Part shown: positions 25,277 to 34,195 of the stretch, piece by piece
How positions within the stretch are numbered: position 1 is the first letter of the stretch
Layout: every line of letters begins with the position of its first letter
Assembly (NCBI GenBank): GCA_018266775.1
Contig: JAFDZS010000015.1
Span: 124,001 to 188,000, forward strand
DNA: 64,000 nt
From: Bacteroidota bacterium
GTDB lineage: Bacteria; Bacteroidota; Bacteroidia; Chitinophagales; Chitinophagaceae
Reading direction: 5' to 3'
Program-made: the position numbers and the translations under genes
The notes under the pieces: generated by a model
Databases searched by the model: none
Seen by the model: the letters and a program-made list of their open reading frames with translations, nothing else
Told to the model about the DNA's origin: nothing

Positions 25277-26728
25277 ATGACCTTTGAGGAAATACTTTTA
25301 CATTTTAGAACGGCAAAACCCTTACAACTAATAAGGGCTAAAAATGCCCCATTTATTATTTCCTTTTTTTACAAGGTTTTTTCTGATGCCAATGTTACCA
25401 CTATCTCCAACAGTGAATTAAGGAGTAAGCTGGAGGGCTACATGGAAGAGTTATCCTATGAAGAAAAGGATGATGAACTGGAGGCAGAAACGCTGTTTGA
25501 TGATTACTCAACAAAAGCAGCTCAGTATATTGAAAAATGGAGTAATACAGGTTTTCTTACTAAATACCCTAATGACGATGGTGAAGACCTTCATGAATTA
25601 ACTTTTGATACAAAGAAGGTGTTAAACTGGCTGGCTGATTTAGGTAAAAGGGACCATGTAGGTACTAACAGCAAATTCAGGGATATTTTCTTCAAGCTGC
25701 AGAAAATGATAGAGCAGACAAATGAAAACGTAGAAGCAAGGATTGAAGAACTGAATAAAAAGAAATGGGAGATTGAAAATGAAATCAACCTGCTGAAAAA
25801 TGGCAAAAAGCCAACCATGTTTGATGAAACTGAAATCAAAGAACAGTTCTATGATTTGAATAAAATGTCAAGGGAGCTTTTGTCAGACTTTAGTGAGGTG
25901 GAGCAAAACTTTGAACAGATAAGAAAAGATATTCAGCGAAAATATACCGAGAAAGATGTAGCTAAAGGAACGTTGCTTGTTTTTGCATTAGATGCATTGG
26001 ATGAAATTGACCAGAAACCACAGGGCAAAAGCTTTAAGGCTTTTTGGGAGTTTTTAATGGACGAGAAAAGACAGCAGGAATTTACACAGCTTACGGACAG
26101 GCTTTATCAAATTTTGAATGAACACAACATTGACTACAATAACGACCGATTTTTAAAACATTTGAAACGCTACCTGCATGTATCAGGCAGGAAAGTGATT
26201 GACTCTAACAGAAAATTGAGCGAAAAGATAAGCCGAGTGCTTTCTGAAAAAAATATGCTGGAACGAAGAAGGGCAATGGAACTGATAGGCGAAATACGGC
26301 AAATGGCATACAGCCTTATTGATGCCAGAATTAAAGAAGATGATTTTATAAGTATAGAAGACGAACCTTATATCAATCTTTTTGACAGATGGGAACCTGG
26401 CGATGAAAAAGATACCATCGCTAATATTTTATTTCCTGATGGAAGTATAGAAGACGAAACCGGCGACTTTAAACTTCTTTTTGACCAGTTTACCATTGAT
26501 AAAAAGAAATTGCAGCAACGTATTGATACGATGCTTGAGGCAAAAGGACAAGTAACGCTAAAAGAAATTGTAGATGAATATGGTTTAGAAAATGGGTTGA
26601 GTGAGATAGTAGGATATTTTTCTATTGGTGCATCCGGATCTCACCAAATAATAGAGGGAACTCAGGAATCAATCATAATTGAGAACAGGGTTGTAAAAGT
26701 CCCATTGGTAATTTATATTAAGTCTTAA
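25277..26728 (+). CDS. jetA: Wadjet type I subunit JetA (DUF3375)
   Basis: A 483-residue protein of the DUF3375 family, the MukF/kleisin-like subunit of the Wadjet plasmid-defence complex. Features are an N-terminal winged-helix-like part (LLHFRTAKPLQLIRAKNAPFIISFFYKVF), helical middle with coiled-coil character (about residues 150-230, IEELNKKKWEIENEINLLKNGKK), and a C-terminal winged-helix-type region (VTLKEIVDEYGLENGLSEIVGYF). In the complex it bridges the JetC SMC-like dimer. The order JetA-JetB-JetC-JetD is that of type I systems. The 9-base gap to jetB shows one operon. Confidence 0.92.
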   Translation: MTFEEILLHFRTAKPLQLIRAKNAPFIISFFYKVFSDANVTTISNSELRSKLEGYMEELSYEEKDDELEAETLFDDYSTKAAQYIEKWSNTGFLTKYPNDDGEDLHELTFDTKKVLNWLADLGKRDHVGTNSKFRDIFFKLQKMIEQTNENVEARIEELNKKKWEIENEINLLKNGKKPTMFDETEIKEQFYDLNKMSRELLSDFSEVEQNFEQIRKDIQRKYTEKDVAKGTLLVFALDALDEIDQKPQGKSFKAFWEFLMDEKRQQEFTQLTDRLYQILNEHNIDYNNDRFLKHLKRYLHVSGRKVIDSNRKLSEKISRVLSEKNMLERRRAMELIGEIRQMAYSLIDARIKEDDFISIEDEPYINLFDRWEPGDEKDTIANILFPDGSIEDETGDFKLLFDQFTIDKKKLQQRIDTMLEAKGQVTLKEIVDEYGLENGLSEIVGYFSIGASGSHQIIEGTQESIIIENRVVKVPLVIYIKS

Positions 26729-26737
26729 ACAGGGTTT

Positions 26738-27337
26738 ATGGAAATAAAAATTGCAAGGGCTCCGTTTGCTGCTGTAATAATTAAGTTATTGCAGGGTCCC
26801 GTATATGCAGACGATAAAAATGCCTGGCGAGAATTGATGCAATGGCAATCAGCCGTGCAGGAATATTTTGGAAAAATCGGAATAGAGTTAGTAATTAATG
26901 AACAAGACGGCTTTGCAAGAGTGCTGCAGCCCGAAGCCGATGAACATGACGACAATCCTTTGCCCCGTTTGATGAAAAGACAAACATTGAATTACGAGGC
27001 AACCTTGCTGGCTGTCATCCTCCGGGAGGGGCTTGAGGAGTTTGATATAAAAAGCGACGGTAATAAATTTTACTTAACACAGAAAGAAATAAAAGAACGT
27101 ATAGAATTGTTTTATAAAGAACAGCCAAATAAAAGCAAACTCTGGAAAGATTTATCAAAACCCATATCAAGTTTGTTAACCATTGGAATTTTGAAATTAA
27201 ACCGGGAAGATGCGACCAATAAGGATAATAATAAGTATGAGGTAAAGCGGATAATAAAAGCATTTATCAGTAATGAAAAGCTGGAAGAAATAAAAAATAA
27301 GTTAAGCAATTATGTCAACCCTGTTCAGCAACAATAA
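26738..27337 (+). CDS. jetB: Wadjet type I subunit JetB (DUF4194)
   Basis: A 199-residue protein of the DUF4194 family, equivalent to MukE, with two winged-helix parts: NPLPRLMKRQTLNYEATLLAVILREGLEEFD is the characteristic DUF4194 stretch (a conserved bulky helix ending in LREGLEEF), followed by FYLTQKEIKERIELFYKEQ and a C-terminal KRIIKAFI helix. It binds JetA and sits on the SMC-like ring. The last 26 bases overlap the start of jetC in another frame, a sign of translational coupling. Confidence 0.9.
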   Translation: MEIKIARAPFAAVIIKLLQGPVYADDKNAWRELMQWQSAVQEYFGKIGIELVINEQDGFARVLQPEADEHDDNPLPRLMKRQTLNYEATLLAVILREGLEEFDIKSDGNKFYLTQKEIKERIELFYKEQPNKSKLWKDLSKPISSLLTIGILKLNREDATNKDNNKYEVKRIIKAFISNEKLEEIKNKLSNYVNPVQQQ

Positions 27338-30300
27338 TACAGATAATGGTTACCGGTTACGATATCTTGAAGTGTTTAACTGGGGCACTTTTAATGGCAA
27401 ACCATACAGGCTGCAGCCAGATGGCCGCACCTCCCTGCTTACAGGTGCTAACGGAAGCGGAAAAACTACTTTGATTGATGCCTTATTAACAATCTTAGTT
27501 CCTACCAATAAACGGTTTTACAATCAATCATCAGGTGCAGAGTCAAAAAAGGAAAGAGATGAAAATTCTTACTTCTGGGGCCATTATGGCAAAATATTTT
27601 CAGAACTGGAAGAAAAATCCAAGACGGAACAGTTGAGAACAAAAGCAGAAAATCCTTACTCTGTTTTACTTGCTTGTTTTCAAAATTCAGGGACACAACA
27701 TACTATTACATTGGCGCAGGTTCGGTGGTATGCAAATAATGGTTTACAAAAAGTATTTATTGTTTCTCCTTACCCCCTTAATGTGGATGAACATTTTGGG
27801 AAAGACCATTTTGACCATAGAGGGGATTGGAAAAAGAAACTGATGAAGCAGTATGCTAAAACTGAAATCTATAACAGCTTTAAAGAATATGCTGCAAGGT
27901 TCAGTGAATTATTCGGATTAAGAGATAAAGCCCTTTCGCTTTTTAGCCAAACTGTAGGTATTAAAGTATTGGGAGATTTAACCAATTTTATCCGTCAGGA
28001 AATGCTGGAAGAAGCAGATGCAGAAGAACAATTTAAAAGCCTTTATGACCATTACAGCGATTTGCTTATTAGCCATAAAGCAATACAAAAAGATGAAAAG
28101 CAGCTTGAATTGCTGCAACCCGTAATGACGAGTAAAAATAAGCTGGATGAACTACGTAACACCAAACAACAGCTTGATTTTGTTGAGGAGCAAATGCCAT
28201 TTTTTCTTTCAAAAATTGAGTATGGATTGTTAGATAAAAATGTAGAAAGGTTAGATATTGAAATGGAAACAACAAAAAAGGATAAAGAGCTGCAGGTAAA
28301 ATTGGTTGACCGGCTGGAAAAAGACAAAGAGCAACTGATAACTCAACGGGCAGCGTTGAATATAGACAGCCAGATTTTATTGCTGAATAAAGATATTGAC
28401 AGTGAAACTGAAAAAAGGGTAGTAAAAAAAACTACTGCAGACGATTACAGTAAACTGTGTACTGGCTTAAATCTTGATAGCGATGCAGATGAAACTGTAT
28501 TCAGGAACAACCTTGCAAAGATATATCAACTTAATAATTCGATTCCTGTTGAAGCGGAAAAATTAACAGAGAAAAGGTATGGGTTAAAAATTGAGCAGTA
28601 TGCAACTGAAAAGCGAAGAAATAATTTGCAGCAGCAAATTACTTCTTACTTATCAAGAACCAACCGCATACCAGATGAGCTAATTAATGCCCGGAAAAGA
28701 TTGATTGATATTCTTGAAACTACGGAGGACGAAATACCGTTTGTGGGGGAATTGATAAAAGTAAAATCAACTGAGCGGTTGTGGGAAGATGCCATTGAAA
28801 AACTGCTTCATAACTTTTCCATGCAATTGTTAGTGCCGGAAAAATTCAGTAAAGCAGCCAACCAGTTTATTTATAACAATGACATGCAGGCTAAACTGGT
28901 GTATCATAAAATAGACCGCAGACCGTCTAACAGCCTTCGCTGGACGGCTGATGATGATGCAATGGTGAATAAACTTGAGTTTAAAGAATCCATTCATAAA
29001 AACTGGCTTGAAGCAACATTACTTGACAGGTATAATTATTATTGCACTGATGACCTTGAAGTGTTTTATGGTTCACAAAAAGCCATTACATCAAATGGTT
29101 TGATGCGTAATGTGAACCGCCATGAAAAAGACGACCGCCCCGGCAGATGGAATAAAGGAAAGTACCGGCTCGGGTGGGATAACAAAGCAGTAGTACAATA
29201 TCTTCAGCAGCAGAAATATGATGAGGAAAAACAGTACGCAAAACTTGCCGAAGAAATCAAAAACATTACACCGCTTATTGCAACCATAAAATTAAAAGAA
29301 CAAACTGTTGCAAAATTGATTGCAATAAAATCTTATGACGATATTAACTGGCAGCTACATGCTGAGCGGATTAATAATTTGAACAAGCAAATAGCCGATT
29401 TGAAAAAGTCATCAGATAAGTATGAATTGATAGTAACTCAGCTAAAGGAAATAGAAAACCAGTTAGAACCGGAAAAAGAAAAAAAAGAAAAATTGGGTAT
29501 TAAACTAAGCAAGCTGGAAGATGAGTACAATGCTAAAAACCTGAAGAAACTAGACATTAGCTTTGAAGAACTGAATGAGGCAGGTGAAAAAGCAATTAAG
29601 CAGTTTCTTGCTGAAATTGAAATTTCTGTTGATGCTATTCAAACACTTCAGCAATTTGAAGATACCTATAAAAAAGCAGGAATAAGTTTAACTGCAAAGC
29701 AAAAATCGGCCGGAAATGCTGTTGTTACTTTAGAAAAAGACACTATTGTTTTAATTGCAGCCTTTGTTCATCCAGGTGAAAAAATAACAACTGAATTCCC
29801 CAACTGGAGTGGTGATGTAATGAATATAAGGGCTGACCTGACCGGACTTGGCGACCTTGAAGATTTGCATAAAACAATACAAACACAAAGGTTAGTTGAA
29901 CACAAACGCAGGTTCAGGGATTATATGGACAAAAGTATGCTGGACGCATTAACCAGTTACAGGGCATGGCTGAATAATGAATTGAGTAAGATTGAAGATA
30001 TGATTGAGGAACTAAATGTGCCGCTGAAGAAGATAACCTTTAACTCAAATCCTGATACTTATTTACAGTTGGAATGCAGAAGTTTGAGGGGAGAAAACGA
30101 AATAAATATCTTTAGAAATCAGTTAAATGCTGCTATACCAGGTGCCTTGGATTTTGCGGTACAAAAAGATGATAGCTACAGGGAGCAGGTATTTTATAAA
30201 ATAAAAGAACTTATTACTGAACTGCACAAAGAAGAAAACTGGCGAAAGAAAGTTACAGATGTAAGAAACTGGCTTTTATTCAGCGCCAGAGAACATTCTG

Positions 30301-30707
30301 TAGTTGACAATAAACCCGGCCAGTATCATGATAATACCGCCAGTTATTCTGGTGGACAAAAAGCACAATTTACCTACGCAATTTTGGGTGCGGCCATTGC
30401 TCATCAGTTCGGAATATTTCAGCAAGGAAAACAACACAAAAGCCTTCGATTTATTACGGTTGATGAAGCGTTTAGTAAACTTGACCCGGAGAAAAGCCAG
30501 TTCCTGATGAAGTTTTGCGACCAATTAAGCTTACAGATATTGGTGGTAACCCCGCTTGATAAAATCAATATTGCAGAACCTTATATTAATGCTGTGCATT
30601 TTGTTGAGATTAAAAACAAGAAAAGTTCTGTTCTGTATAATCTGACTATGGAACAGTATTATGAAAAGAAAGAGAGCTTTAAACAATTAGCAGAAACAAG
30701 GGAATGA
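27312..30707 (+). CDS. jetC: Wadjet type I subunit JetC, SMC-like ATPase
   Basis: A 1131-residue MukB/SMC-like ATPase. The Walker A G45-ANGSGKT52 lies near the N-terminus, the ABC signature SGG (residues 1013-1015, within SYSGGQKAQ) and Walker B with D1051-E1052 (FITVDEAF) near the C-terminus, with long coiled-coil arms at about 260-460 and 640-790 and a hinge-like region in between. It forms the loop-extruding motor that senses small closed circular DNA. The ATG overlaps jetB by 26 bases, and the jetD ATG overlaps its stop by four bases (ATGA). The length is typical for JetC. Confidence 0.93.
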   Translation: MSTLFSNNNTDNGYRLRYLEVFNWGTFNGKPYRLQPDGRTSLLTGANGSGKTTLIDALLTILVPTNKRFYNQSSGAESKKERDENSYFWGHYGKIFSELEEKSKTEQLRTKAENPYSVLLACFQNSGTQHTITLAQVRWYANNGLQKVFIVSPYPLNVDEHFGKDHFDHRGDWKKKLMKQYAKTEIYNSFKEYAARFSELFGLRDKALSLFSQTVGIKVLGDLTNFIRQEMLEEADAEEQFKSLYDHYSDLLISHKAIQKDEKQLELLQPVMTSKNKLDELRNTKQQLDFVEEQMPFFLSKIEYGLLDKNVERLDIEMETTKKDKELQVKLVDRLEKDKEQLITQRAALNIDSQILLLNKDIDSETEKRVVKKTTADDYSKLCTGLNLDSDADETVFRNNLAKIYQLNNSIPVEAEKLTEKRYGLKIEQYATEKRRNNLQQQITSYLSRTNRIPDELINARKRLIDILETTEDEIPFVGELIKVKSTERLWEDAIEKLLHNFSMQLLVPEKFSKAANQFIYNNDMQAKLVYHKIDRRPSNSLRWTADDDAMVNKLEFKESIHKNWLEATLLDRYNYYCTDDLEVFYGSQKAITSNGLMRNVNRHEKDDRPGRWNKGKYRLGWDNKAVVQYLQQQKYDEEKQYAKLAEEIKNITPLIATIKLKEQTVAKLIAIKSYDDINWQLHAERINNLNKQIADLKKSSDKYELIVTQLKEIENQLEPEKEKKEKLGIKLSKLEDEYNAKNLKKLDISFEELNEAGEKAIKQFLAEIEISVDAIQTLQQFEDTYKKAGISLTAKQKSAGNAVVTLEKDTIVLIAAFVHPGEKITTEFPNWSGDVMNIRADLTGLGDLEDLHKTIQTQRLVEHKRRFRDYMDKSMLDALTSYRAWLNNELSKIEDMIEELNVPLKKITFNSNPDTYLQLECRSLRGENEINIFRNQLNAAIPGALDFAVQKDDSYREQVFYKIKELITELHKEENWRKKVTDVRNWLLFSAREHSVVDNKPGQYHDNTASYSGGQKAQFTYAILGAAIAHQFGIFQQGKQHKSLRFITVDEAFSKLDPEKSQFLMKFCDQLSLQILVVTPLDKINIAEPYINAVHFVEIKNKKSSVLYNLTMEQYYEKKESFKQLAETRE

Positions 30708-31849
30708 TAACACCAAAAGAACTTCTTGATAAATCAGAAAAGCTTTTTAAGAAAGTTGCAACGGCAGCATTAAAACAGGAGAATATTTTCCCACTGTTGA
30801 TTCCTGCAAATAAACAATTAGCTGGTACTAACTACAGCGAATTGAAAACAGCCATTGTTCCTTTATATCAGCAAAGCAAACAAGTTAAGGGCAATGGTTA
30901 TTCAATTGAGTGGAAAGAAAAAACAATTGAAGGAACAAAGCAAAAAATTCCTTCCAAAATATACTTTGAAACGCTTGACGATTATCTTTCTTACACAAGA
31001 AAGCAAATTGAGTATTCGACTTTATTGGAGTCTTTCCAGGCATTAATTACAGTATTTCCGCAATTAAGGGAGTGGGCTATAGATAATATTTCTTTCGTAC
31101 AGCTACAGGCAGAAAATATACCTGGGTTAATTAGAGTTTGTACATACTTCAAGGAAAATAAACCACCACATAATCTGTATTTGAGGGAACTGCCCATCAG
31201 CGTTCATTCAAAATTTATTGAAGACAATTACGCAGCTTTACGAAAGCTGCTTGATAAACTGTTGCCGCCAGAATGGATTGACAATAGTGAAACGGTTTTT
31301 ACTAACCGATACTATATTAAAAGACCAAATGTTTTTGCACAAATCAGAATTTTAGATGAAAGTTTAAAGCCAGCAGTTGGTTTTAATGAAGTAGCACTTT
31401 CAATTGATGACTCCGCATTGCTAACCTGGCAGCCAAAAACAGTTTTTCTCATTGAAAATAAAGCTTGTTTTCTTTCATTTCCAAAAGTAAAAAATGCTAT
31501 CGCAATCTTTGGAGAAGGCTTTAAAAGCAGGGTTACAAAACACATTACATGGCTTTCAACTGCAGAGCTCTATTGCTGGTTTGATATGGATGCAGCAGGC
31601 TTTGAAATGCTGAACATTATCCGCCAGTATTATCCAACTGCAAAAAGCTTGTTGATGGACAAAAATGTGTATGAAACATTTAGCCAGTTTAGCGAACATT
31701 CTGTTTACAGAAAAATAAAACTTAATAATCTTTTAGAATCTGAGGTAAATATGTATGAATATCTTCAATCAAATAATATCAGGCTGGAGCAAGAAAGAAT
31801 AACACAAGAGTATATACAATCTGAACTATTGAAAATGCAGTTGCTTTAA
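30704..31849 (+). CDS. jetD: Wadjet type I nuclease JetD (DUF3322/DUF2220)
   Basis: A 381-residue protein with an N-terminal DUF3322 domain (about 1-190; YFETLDDYLSYTRK, LREWAIDNI, LYLRELPISVHSKFIEDNY) and a C-terminal DUF2220 TOPRIM nuclease. The TOPRIM residues are present: E271 (FGEGFK) and D294-M-D296 (WFDMDAAG). JetD cuts the plasmid that the JetABC motor has trapped. All metal-binding residues appear intact, so the system should be active. The next gene begins at the base after the stop codon, indicating that the fifth gene is part of this operon. Confidence 0.93.
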   Translation: MITPKELLDKSEKLFKKVATAALKQENIFPLLIPANKQLAGTNYSELKTAIVPLYQQSKQVKGNGYSIEWKEKTIEGTKQKIPSKIYFETLDDYLSYTRKQIEYSTLLESFQALITVFPQLREWAIDNISFVQLQAENIPGLIRVCTYFKENKPPHNLYLRELPISVHSKFIEDNYAALRKLLDKLLPPEWIDNSETVFTNRYYIKRPNVFAQIRILDESLKPAVGFNEVALSIDDSALLTWQPKTVFLIENKACFLSFPKVKNAIAIFGEGFKSRVTKHITWLSTAELYCWFDMDAAGFEMLNIIRQYYPTAKSLLMDKNVYETFSQFSEHSVYRKIKLNNLLESEVNMYEYLQSNNIRLEQERITQEYIQSELLKMQLL

Positions 31850-33259
31850 ATGCCTGAAATATTTAAACATATCATACAGGAACTTCAGCTAATTGAGAGC
31901 CTTGCAAAGACAAGGAAAGTAAGGATAGCTTTTGACAAAAAAACGAAGGAGAAAACCGGCTATTTAAAGAAGCTTAAACCCAAAGGCTTTGTTCTGGAAG
32001 TTTCATCATTTGATTATTTGCATTTAGATACTGGAGACCATGTAAAGCCAGCAGTTTCAGGAAAAAACATAAAGTTTAAAGTTACTGATGCTTTTATATC
32101 CAATAAAGGTGCTTCATTTACACCAACCAACCGCAATCATGACATCAAGATTAAAATACATGATTTTAAAAGTAAGAGCAGCCGTTTCAAAGCAGCGTAT
32201 TATTTCAGAAAGGTTATACCAATAAAAACATCATTCCATTTTCATAGTATTATATCCGACCAATCATACGAACATGATGGCGGTGTAAGCACAAGAGGGC
32301 TTGTGCAGCTAGAAGTTTGCTTAAAAAGCTTCCATGTATTTGAAGTAGAACATAACAAGAAAATATACCTTGTTATGGATTGCCTGGACAAACTTACTAT
32401 TGACGATTTTTCAGAAATAACCTGGTCTGTTTCTGTTGCACTTGGCTATCTTACAGGGCATCTGTTGCAGGATGAAGAATATACTTTTTATTACCTAACC
32501 AAACAGCACAGAAGGCTGGTTAATTATGAATATTCACAGAGCAGGGATAGTATTAAATCATTTTATACCCCTGTAAATGCAAACCCATACGCATGGGTAA
32601 AAAGAAATAAAACTGCCAACTTTTACTATGGCAAGATTACAGAAGTAACGCCGGTTCAACTTTCAACACTTTGTAATCTGATTCATAAGGAAGATGATAT
32701 TAGGGCAATAGTACTGCTTATTACGGAAAGTATAAGCCGCTCTTTGTTATTAATGCCAGCAGGTTTATCAGTAGCACTTGAAGGTTTATCGGAGTTTTTT
32801 TGGTCGAAAAACATGAAAACCATAAAGCCAATAAAAGACGCAGGCTTGGCATCTTCATTTAAAAAAGAACTTACTACAATCCTTGAGAAATATAAAGAAA
32901 TGGAAGGCTTTAGTGGTTATGAAATTATGCTTTCAAAAATTACAAATATCAATTCGCCTACAAACAGGGAAAAGCTTAAAAGCCCTTTTACGGTTTTGAA
33001 TATTTTATTAACCCCTGTTGATGAAGAAGTAATTGAATATCGAAACGACTTTCTGCATGGGAATATTAATTTAAACGTAAGGAAAGGAAAGAAAAAATAT
33101 GCGATGGATAGCTTTGAGATTTCTATGCGGCTCTTAACGCTTTTAAATATGATTCTTATGAAAATGTCCGGGTATAAAGGCTATATTATTAATCATGCCA
33201 AAACCCAAGAACGGGGCTTAAAAAAGATAATAAACGAAGAGTATTACCGGGAGATTTAG
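31850..33259 (+). CDS. Fifth gene of the Wadjet operon, HEPN-like RX4H motif protein
   Basis: A 469-residue soluble protein with no recognised full-length family. The C-terminal third (about 320-460) is helical and contains YRNDFLHGN, where R398 and H403 fit the RX4H motif of HEPN ribonucleases, in the context seen in ApeA-like HEPN proteins (RNxxxHG). The N-terminal two thirds are beta-rich, with KPKGFVLEV, and a central stretch FSEITWSVSVALGYLTGHLLQDEEYTFYY similar in style to large single-gene HEPN proteins. ATG follows the jetD TAA with zero gap (TAAATG), so it should be translated with jetD. It might be an RNA-cleaving abortive module or a regulator of Wadjet; this is inference. Confidence 0.7.
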   Translation: MPEIFKHIIQELQLIESLAKTRKVRIAFDKKTKEKTGYLKKLKPKGFVLEVSSFDYLHLDTGDHVKPAVSGKNIKFKVTDAFISNKGASFTPTNRNHDIKIKIHDFKSKSSRFKAAYYFRKVIPIKTSFHFHSIISDQSYEHDGGVSTRGLVQLEVCLKSFHVFEVEHNKKIYLVMDCLDKLTIDDFSEITWSVSVALGYLTGHLLQDEEYTFYYLTKQHRRLVNYEYSQSRDSIKSFYTPVNANPYAWVKRNKTANFYYGKITEVTPVQLSTLCNLIHKEDDIRAIVLLITESISRSLLLMPAGLSVALEGLSEFFWSKNMKTIKPIKDAGLASSFKKELTTILEKYKEMEGFSGYEIMLSKITNINSPTNREKLKSPFTVLNILLTPVDEEVIEYRNDFLHGNINLNVRKGKKKYAMDSFEISMRLLTLLNMILMKMSGYKGYIINHAKTQERGLKKIINEEYYREI

Positions 33260-33262
33260 TTT

Positions 33263-33547
33263 TTATAACTGCTCCTCAAAAATACTTATAGCAGTTTTTA
33301 TTTCAAGAAATAATTGGGTTTGTGCAGTGTCTGTAATTTCGCCTAAATTATACCAATTGCCTTCCTTAGTACGGTACAATTTAAAGGTTTCCGATGTGCC
33401 TTTTTTGGTAAATGAATATTCATCCAAAAGTGCTACTAGAGCGCCTAAAACATTCTTCATTTCATAAGACTGAATAGTGTATAAATAACAGTTTCCATTA
33501 TCAAGTATTAGTTCCTTTCCAAATACATTCTTTAAAGCATCTCTCAT
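33263..33547 (-). CDS. Small hypothetical protein
   Basis: A 94-residue protein on the opposite strand, ending 3 bases after the stop of the HEPN-like gene (convergent). Start chosen at the ATG at 33547, giving MRDALKNVFGKELILDNGNC; the longer frame to 33649 adds a hydrophobic stretch that would be odd before this domain. The body is alpha/beta with a predicted helix at ALVALLDEY and a strand-rich middle (SETFKLYRTKEGNWYNLG). I recognise no family. It lies just left of the oriT-like region and may be related to it only by position. Confidence 0.5.
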   Translation of the reverse strand: MRDALKNVFGKELILDNGNCYLYTIQSYEMKNVLGALVALLDEYSFTKKGTSETFKLYRTKEGNWYNLGEITDTAQTQLFLEIKTAISIFEEQL

Positions 33548-33711
33548 ACTGCAAGTATAAACAAAAAATAGTTGCGCCTGACTAAATATTAGCCACGCAA
33601 GCAGCAATACTGGTACAGATTTTACACCTGTCTTACTATGATTTTGCAAAGGTCAAAAATATTCTTGAAGGATAGATTTTACAAGGGCTTAATGCGCCCA
33701 ATCTTTCGCAT

Positions 33712-33773
33712 GGCAAGATGTACAAACGTTATACGTTTGGGTCATCTTGCCCTTCACTCCGAAGTCGTTTCGG
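33712..33773. other. Putative origin of transfer (oriT)
   Basis: GGCAAGATG (33712-33720) pairs perfectly with CATCTTGCC (33743-33751), and inside it CAAACGT (33723-33729) pairs with ACGTTTG (33733-33739): a nested, almost continuous palindrome. A second small stem CCGAA/TTCGG (33759-33763, 33769-33773) follows. It sits 27 bases before mobA. A long inverted repeat directly upstream of a relaxase operon is the usual layout of oriT. The nick position is not visible. Confidence 0.6.
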
Positions 33774-33799
33774 GGTATTGAAACAGAAAACTTAAAACC

Positions 33800-34195
33800 A
33801 TGAAGAAGTTAGAAAGTGAAGTGAGGCGAAAAATGGTGGTGGTAAGGATGAATGAAACAGAGTTCAATGAGCTCGGAAAATTTCAACAAAAAACCACCGA
33901 AAAAGACACCAGCAGTTACCTGCGAAAAGTTGCCCTGCAAAAACCAGTTACAGTGAAGTACAGAAACGAAAGTGCCGATGATTTTTTATTGGACATGCTG
34001 AACCTGAAAAAAGAATTGAATGCCATCGGTAACAATTTTAACCAGGCGGTACACAAACTTCACATACTTGACAAGATACCGGAGTTCAGGATTTGGGTGC
34101 AGCAGTATGATGGTTTGCAAAAAGTATTAATCAGCAAAGTGGAAGAAATAAAATTACGAATGAATCAACTCTATGAGCAATGGTTGCAAAAATAA
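33800..34195 (+). CDS. mobA: Relaxosome accessory protein MobA (MobC-like family)
   Basis: A 131-residue protein with an N-terminal ribbon-helix-helix-like part (RRKMVVVRMNETEFNELGKFQQ) and a helical body ending in a basic coiled helix, with the NNFNQAVHKL segment that is typical of MobC-type relaxosome proteins (plasmid mobilization relaxosome family). It binds near oriT and helps the relaxase. The last 16 bases overlap the relaxase start. In Bacteroidota elements this gene is called mobA; the name is used here in that sense. Confidence 0.85.
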   Translation: MKKLESEVRRKMVVVRMNETEFNELGKFQQKTTEKDTSSYLRKVALQKPVTVKYRNESADDFLLDMLNLKKELNAIGNNFNQAVHKLHILDKIPEFRIWVQQYDGLQKVLISKVEEIKLRMNQLYEQWLQK

